A DNA stretch of 64,000 bases. Origin: Craterostigma plantagineum (lineage: Eukaryota > Streptophyta > Magnoliopsida > Lamiales > Linderniaceae). A program made the position numbers and the translations under genes. Shown here piece after piece: positions 58,900 through 64,000 of this stretch (positions are counted from its first letter, which is position 1; every line of letters begins with the position of its first letter). Where the stretch lies: the NCBI GenBank assembly GCA_027422505.1, contig JAPQWV010000002.1, positions 23,724,501 to 23,788,500 of the forward strand. The letters are read 5' to 3'. The notes beneath the pieces are model-generated. The model saw only the letters and a program-made list of their open reading frames with translations. It was not told the DNA's origin and ran no database searches.

Positions 58900-59304
58900 G
58901 GGATTTTACATAAAAATACCCTATTAATATAAAAAATTAGCAAGTCAGTACCCTGTCAGTAGTTTTTATATGCAGGTACCTGCCAGAATAAATTTCTTGC
59001 ACATTGGTACCTGCCCGCCGCAAGGTACATCATATTACACATTTAGGTACCATAGAGAAACGTATCTGGTACGTAATACAGCTAGAAAATGGTATCATCA
59101 TATAGCCAGCCGCAAGTAATGTATGGAACGTATATAGGTACCATATAAATGTGTGACGTGGTACGCAATACACATATAAAAACATATGTCATGACCGAGA
59201 AAATGGTACACACAGTCGATCGGGTACTTATATAAAAAAAATTCTGACATGGGTACTGACTTGCAAATTTTTTATACAATTGGGTATTTTTCTATAGATT
59301 CACC
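58900..59304. mobile_element. TIR element, Mutator-like MITE, 405 bp
   Basis: Inverted ends of about 60 bp: GGGATTTTACATAAAAATAC left, complement of right GGTGAATCTATAGAAAAATA; both continue with AAAAATT, GCAAGTCAGTACCC and TGTCAG. Likely duplication TTCTTTTT (58892-58899, 59305-59312). GGTACC and GTACCT words recur inside. No protein. A diverged relative lies at 47630-47990. Confidence 0.78.
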
Positions 59305-59445
59305 TTCTTTTTTTATTTAATTCTTTATTAGTTAATTAGATCCAATTTCAGTTCGTTTCCCAATGTAACAATTTCTTAGGGCTATTCCAGCAATTGCTTT
59401 ATTATTATTAGATGCGACAAAACCACGTCATCACATGCTTCCCAC

Positions 59446-60150
59446 TAGGGGTGAGCAAAAAAATCCGAAAATTGGATTACGATTCGCTATCCGCTTTTAA
59501 AAATCCGAAAAATCGGATATCCGGTTTTAAAAACCGGATCGGATCCGATCCATTTAACAATAAATTGGATCGGATCCGGATAGTCGTTTGACGAAAATCC
59601 GGATATCCGGTATCCGATTTTAGGTTTAGAAAAAAATTTAAAAATGGCCCAATGCAATAAAAGGGGTAAAAAGGGCACATACGAGAAAGAGAATTAGTCA
59701 CATGGTGTAAAGAAAAGCAGCCCAAAAGCAAAAAAAATGAGGAGAAAGCCCATAGAATTTTTTTTATTATGCTTATGCTGCCTAAACTAACGTGAACACT
59801 TCGAACATGGAAGAAATAAAAGAAAACAAAACGATTTTTATTTGGCATATTATTTTGGATTATTTAATCTACAGAAGTCAGTTTGATTTGAAATCTGTTT
59901 AGAACTCCCAAGTGTGGAATACGATACAATTTTTGGAGAAATTTGTTGCAATCAATTAAAAAATAATAATTTCAGTTTATTAAAACCGATGCGGATATCC
60001 GATTTTAATATCCGAATAAACCGGATATCCGATTTCGGATATCCGATTAAAATCGGACAGGATACGGATATCATTTTTAGATATCCGAAAGTCCGGATAT
60101 CCGGTTTTCGGATATCCGAAAAATCGGATATCCGATTTTGCTCACCCCTA
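59446..60150. mobile_element. hAT-like MITE with GGATATCCG arrays
   Basis: The ends TAGGGGTGAGCAAAA and TTTTGCTCACCCCTA are perfect inverted repeats, with the perfect 8-bp duplication CTTCCCAC (59438-59445, 60151-60158). Subterminal zones are dense in GGATATCCG, AATCGGAT and ATCCGATT. 705 bp, non-coding. Confidence 0.93.
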
Positions 60151-60158
60151 CTTCCCAC

Positions 60159-60470
60159 CAATAAAAAAGAATGAATAGAAGAAAGAACAAATGATTTTCT
60201 CTCTAGATATCTTTGCTTCTAACCACAACATACGTATCAGGCAATATTGAGGACGTGATACTTGCCAGCATATATCATTTGACCATGCACTGATTGTAAT
60301 AGCAAACATTTTTCGAACTTATCTAACCAATATATGAAAAATTGACTTTTTATAGGTAGAAAACGAAGAAGTTCTACGAGCACTGTCATAAAGTCCATGG
60401 TCATCTTGTAAATATGTTACGAACATGATCATGTTACATACTATATCCCTTTTCGACGAAAATGTTGATT
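60159..60470. other. Intergenic spacer, nothing recognised
   Basis: About 310 bp of AT-rich sequence without a supported feature. Confidence 0.5.
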
Positions 60471-60480
60471 ATTTTAATTA

Positions 60481-61088
60481 TTTTTTTTTTGAAAACAAGA
60501 ATTTCATTCATAAATCCAAATGGATATAAAGATATAATAGAGCAATAACCAAATGTAACAACATAATTGACTATTTCTATTGCGTAAATGACTGGTGATA
60601 GCACAGTATCCGTTCTCAAAGCCCCAAAGAAGGGGAAAACCCCAAAGGGGACTCCCACGATGGGAGAGATAGACTCCCACAAGGGGAGAGAAAGGCTCCC
60701 ACGAGGGGGGAGAAAACTCCTACAAAGGGGAGAAAACTCCAAAAAAAAATGTCTCCCCGAGGAGAACCATCCCGACACAAATGGCCGAGCAGTGGGTGGG
60801 GATGTCGGCGACAGGCGGCGTGGGTGGAAAGGTTGGAGGCTGCGAACGCGGAAAGCGAAGGCGGAGGTTGGCATGGCAGGCGGAGGCAGAAACGGCGGGG
60901 AGCGGAGGTGGAGCGGAAGCGGGGAGCAGAGGTGGAGCGAAGGTCGGCAGCGGCATCCGGTGTAGGCGAAAGGCGGCCGTGGAGGAGGAGGCCGGCAGCG
61001 GTGGATTTTTTTTTGGAAAAACCGAGATGATCAAAAAAAGAAACTAGAACTCGAACTCCCCCTACCTCCACGTTCCCCCTACCTCCAT
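60481..61088 (-). mobile_element. Poly(A)-tailed retroposon with GC-rich body
   Basis: On the minus strand the sequence ends ATGAATGAAATTCTTGTTTTC followed by a run of 10 A (plus-strand T run 60481-60490), like plant L1 LINE tails. Direct duplications ATTTTAATTA flank it (60471-60480, 61089-61098), the hallmark of LINE-type insertion. The 5' 300 bp are GC-rich (CGCTCCACCTCCGCTCC repeats), and 60648-60740 has four units of a ~24-bp GGGGAGA/CTCCCAC repeat. Open frames on both strands are low-complexity and not called. It is a 5'-truncated LINE, a non-autonomous passenger or a processed transcript. Confidence 0.7.
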
Positions 61089-61313
61089 ATTTTAATTAAT
61101 TTTTTGTGCTAAGATTATTTGTTAATTGTAGGAACCCGGTAAATGATTAAGATAACGAGATTCGTTTGCCCATTGGACAATAACGAGCCCAAAACCTTAA
61201 GTGGAACAAATTGTGGGCCAAGTAGATACTAAGGTCTTTCATATCCATTTGATGAATTTTAAACTACTCTATTGCCCGTGCAAATGCACCGGAATTAACA
61301 TGTATAATTAATA

Positions 61314-61550
61314 CTTCATCTGTTCCATAATAGATGTCGTTTTAGAATTTATTTTTGTTCTTAAATACATGTTGTTTTACAGTTTCAAGATAAACAATAT
61401 TGATTATTTCCAGTTTTACCCCTTATCTTTAATAGAATTGTTAAATTAAATCAGATAACATAATTAATTAAGGGTATAATGGAGATTTTACTTTATTTCT
61501 TAATATGCGTGTAATATCCTTAAACAACATGTATTAAGAAACAGAGGGAG
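61314..61550. mobile_element. Stowaway-like MITE
   Basis: The ends CTTCATCTGTTCC and GAAACAGAGGGAG are imperfect inverted repeats of the Stowaway type, with TA on both sides (61312-61313, 61551-61552). 237 bp, AT-rich. Confidence 0.75.
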
Positions 61551-61865
61551 TATAAATTATTAAGATAGTTTAACTATGTATAAAAAATAGCAATATTATT
61601 ATTTGACCCTCAAAAACAATTGTTATTTTCTTAAGATATAGGGACAAAGCTTTGCATCAGTTGCAGGTATTCTATATTATAAAATAATATAACATATCTT
61701 AAATAATAATATTGTAAATGTTATCATAGAAGTATTATGAAGAGTAAGGTATTTTCTTATGAGATAACTTATACTCAACAGCATCACAGTTGTCGTTTGA
61801 AACGTTAATAACTATACTCGTGCATGCTCATCCCAAATTCCGTGAAAGCTGTAATATATAGATCT

Positions 61866-62693
61866 TGTTGGGGTGTCGAAATCACGAACAAAAATAACGG
61901 CAAACAACGCAACAACGGAAATCAAAATAACACGGCAACTTTTAACGTGAAAAACCCGAACGGGAAAAACCACGGGATCGATCTCCTGATTCAAGGAAAC
62001 AATCCATTATAACCTTGTTCGACGGATACAACGGACAAAACCTCCAAGAACGTCTCGAGGTAACGACAACCAGTGGCGGAGCCACCGTTGGGCCAGTGGG
62101 GTGCATGGACCCCACTGAAAAAAAACATTATTAATAATTAAGGTGAAAAAATTAGTATTAGGACTAAAATTGAAAAATATTATACTGATAGGACCCCAGT
62201 GAGAATCTATAAAAATTGTGGTTATTGGGTCCAATTTCCTAGTACAATTACCAAATTGACCCCACTGATTTAACGGTCTGGCTCCGCCACTGACGACAAC
62301 CCAACGACACACCGAAAATACTACGCCGACAAGAGAGCATGCAATACGTGGAGTTACAAACTCAGGACACCAACAATCCTCGAGCTACAAGCTCGAATAT
62401 ACGAAGAAAGGTTAAAGCACATTACCACCAAAATGTGAGGAACCGACCAATCTGACTCGGTAGATGTATAGAGCACGCCAATGCGTGTCTCCCCCGAAGT
62501 TTCGACAAAATTGGGATAACGGATAGTCCGGATCAAAGCTTTTTTTTCTCCCTCCTTTTCTTTCTTCTTCTTTCTCTTTTCTCTGCTCTTCTTTCCGCTT
62601 GTTCTCGTGTGCATGCGTGTGTTCTATCTATCTTCTATTTTTTACACATAATATGTACGTGGGCTAGCCCATAAGTATGGGCTGGATCCAATA
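61866..62693 (-). repeat. 3' LTR of a minus-strand copia element
   Basis: On the minus strand it starts TATTGGATCC (expected TGTTGG) right after the purine tract GGAGGGGGAGT (62694-62704) and ends ACCCCAACA at 61866. It contains a MITE at 62071-62292. The 5-bp flank GATCT (61861-61865) would be the target duplication; the partner is outside the window or lost. Confidence 0.75.
62071..62292. mobile_element. hAT MITE (CAGTGGCGGAGCC type)
   Basis: The ends CAGTGGCGGAGCCA and TGGCTCCGCCACTG are perfect inverted repeats, with the perfect 8-bp duplication ACGACAAC (62063-62070, 62293-62300). 222 bp, inserted in the copia LTR. Confidence 0.95.
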
Positions 62694-62704
62694 AACTCCC
62701 CCTC

Positions 62705-63243
62705 CAGCTCGTACGGTGGGCTCAAGCAAGCCTGCTTTCTGTCGACAAGTCTTGAGCTTCTACGTCGGCGGTCAACATATCTGATCCATTCTCGCTCATC
62801 TGTACCTTCGCAAAATACAATTGCTTCGACTCGAGCACATCTCGAACCCAATGGTATCTAACATCGATATGTTTGGATCTCGAATGGAATGACGAGTTCT
62901 TAGAGAGGTGGATGTCACTCATCGCTGTAAACAACGTACTTGCCTTGCCGTAAACCAAGTTCTTCGAGAAACTTCTTCGTCCACAAAGCTTCTTGCAACC
63001 CTACGTGATTGCAATGTACTCGGCTTCTGTGGTGGATAGCGCAACGCACTTCTGCAACTTCGATTGCCACGACACCCCCCTGCAAAAGTCATCAAAAAAC
63101 CTGAAATAGATTTTCTAGAGTCAATATCACCTGTCATGTCTAAATCGGTGTATCCAACTAGCATAGGCTCTCCGCTGCCAAAACACAAACATGTATTGGA
63201 AGTGCCTCTGAGATATCTCAATATCCACTTTACGGCTTCCCAA
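62705..63243 (-). pseudogene. Copia RNase H, 3' end of pol, broken
   Basis: Minus strand, starting at EHWEAVKWILRYLRGT (63240), then VGYTDLDMTGDIDSRKSISG, a frameshifted middle, and LSKNSSFHSRSKHIDVRYHW, VRDVLESKQLYFAKVQMSEN, GSDMLTADVE to about 62740. These are the conserved blocks of the Ty1/copia RNase H and C-terminus (Tork/TNT1-like in flavour). The upstream part is cut off by the Tourist-like element. The 3' LTR follows. Confidence 0.85.
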
Positions 63244-63289
63244 TGCTCTGGAAGTATTTGTTATGATTCTTGGAATGTGAACTGAATAT

Positions 63290-63354
63290 TGACAATGAGC
63301 TTTTCGTAAATAACAATAAAAACAATAATAATAGTAATAATATGAGTAACAATA

Positions 63355-63396
<42 letters not shown>

Positions 63397-63765
63397 TAGG
63401 GGGTGAACGATGAGTTGAGATGACTAGCGAGCTCGATGAGCTGGCTCGAGCTCGTTACGGGCTCGTGAATGAGCCGGCTCGAGGTCGAGCTCGAGCTCAC
63501 TCGTCGGTGCTCGAAATCTCACAAGCCAGCTTGCGTACTTTTTTGTTTTGTTATTTATTATTTTTATTTTTATTCTTGTACTTTTGATTTTTTTAAGAAA
63601 ATTTTAGAAGTCGAGTTCGACGAGCTTCTCGAGCTCGAACTTCATTTGAAATCCGATTTTCGAAATCCAATATTTTTCAAACAATGGATTTGGATTTAAA
63701 ATTACGATTTTCAAATCCATAATTTAAAATCATCCGATTCCGATCAAATAAGTCAATTCTCACTC
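63290..63765 (-). mobile_element. Tourist-like MITE, second (reversed) copy
   Basis: The reverse complement aligns with 14420-14880: GAGTG start, GATTTTAAATTATG, AAATCCAAAT, AGCTCGTCGAACTCGA, the GAGCTCGAGC/GGCTCA array, CACC(T/C)CCTAATTATTATT and ATTTACGAAAA in the same order. The outer end is at 63765 next to TAA. The inner border near 63270-63300 is unclear and the GTTTGGATT terminus is not seen there, so this copy is truncated or diverged. Confidence 0.65.
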
Positions 63766-64000
63766 TAAATGATATCTTTCTTATGTAGTAGAGTTTGAGA
63801 TGATGAAGAAGAGCCCAAATGAAATTTGATAAAGAGCAACTTGGGCTAGTGAGACCAATTGTTTATAAACATGTCCAACAAACAATCAATGGCTAATGCA
63901 ATTGTGATAAAGTCCTCATTTGACCCAAAATATATAAAACAAAAAAAAAATAAATCCAAAGTTCATTTCAACTTTGCGATCCTTGAGTGTAGCAATGGAG

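Noticed and set aside
60434..61071. Several overlapping Arg-, Gly- or Pro-rich open frames of 90-150 codons on both strands
   Set aside because: They overlap in four frames, come from GC-rich short repeats inside a retroposon and show no domain.

Overview
This window reads as nuclear DNA of a dicotyledonous plant. It has intron-containing plant genes (a GDSL esterase/lipase, an R2R3-MYB factor and a brassinosteroid-oxidase cytochrome P450), AT-rich intergenic DNA, and a dense load of plant transposons: Ty1/copia and Ty3 LTR elements, and hAT, Mutator-like, Stowaway, Tourist and CACTA elements. All three genes lie on the minus strand. Exons were assembled by eye from reading frame, GT/AG borders and family motifs. 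The species cannot be named from the sequence; the P450 (464 codons) fits a eudicot, possibly an asterid.

Layout. 1-3735: the 5' three exons of a GDSL lipase. A Stowaway MITE sits in intron 2, a Mutator-like foldback element with 9-bp target duplications lies where later exons would be expected, and a hAT-like MITE lies upstream. 3736-20765: a nest of decayed retroelements. A Ty3 element of the Athila/Tat type (minus strand) is interrupted by a Tourist-like element and by one copy of a ~1.8-kb repeat. A second, inverted copy of that repeat is split by a non-autonomous Sirevirus-like LTR element whose two LTRs hardly resemble each other. 20980-45194: a three-level nest. Copia element A (TSD AAGAA) contains a Ty3-type solo LTR (TSD ACAGT), which contains Sirevirus-like copia element B (TSD AATAC). 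All three target duplications are intact, so the order of insertion is clear. 45288-46237: an R2R3-MYB gene starting 94 bp beyond element A. 48686-50976: a complete CYP85A-type gene (castasterone/brassinosteroid C-6 oxidation) with eight exons. 51000-64000: no complete gene found; six further MITEs or TIR elements with readable target duplications, a degenerate telomere-like repeat pair, a poly(A)-tailed retroposon with a GC-rich body, and the 3' end of another copia element broken by MITEs.

The host genes do not form an operon or pathway cluster. CYP85A makes a growth hormone, the MYB is a regulator of unknown target, and the GDSL protein is a secreted hydrolase. The most unusual signals belong to the mobile DNA: a 15-bp split palindrome (ATGTTG-N3-CAACAT) that recurs through copia element A in both LTRs, coding and non-coding parts; a large foldback whose arms carry 31-bp palindromes; a set of hAT-like MITEs with shared ends but different internal palindrome arrays; and an LTR element with mismatched LTRs.
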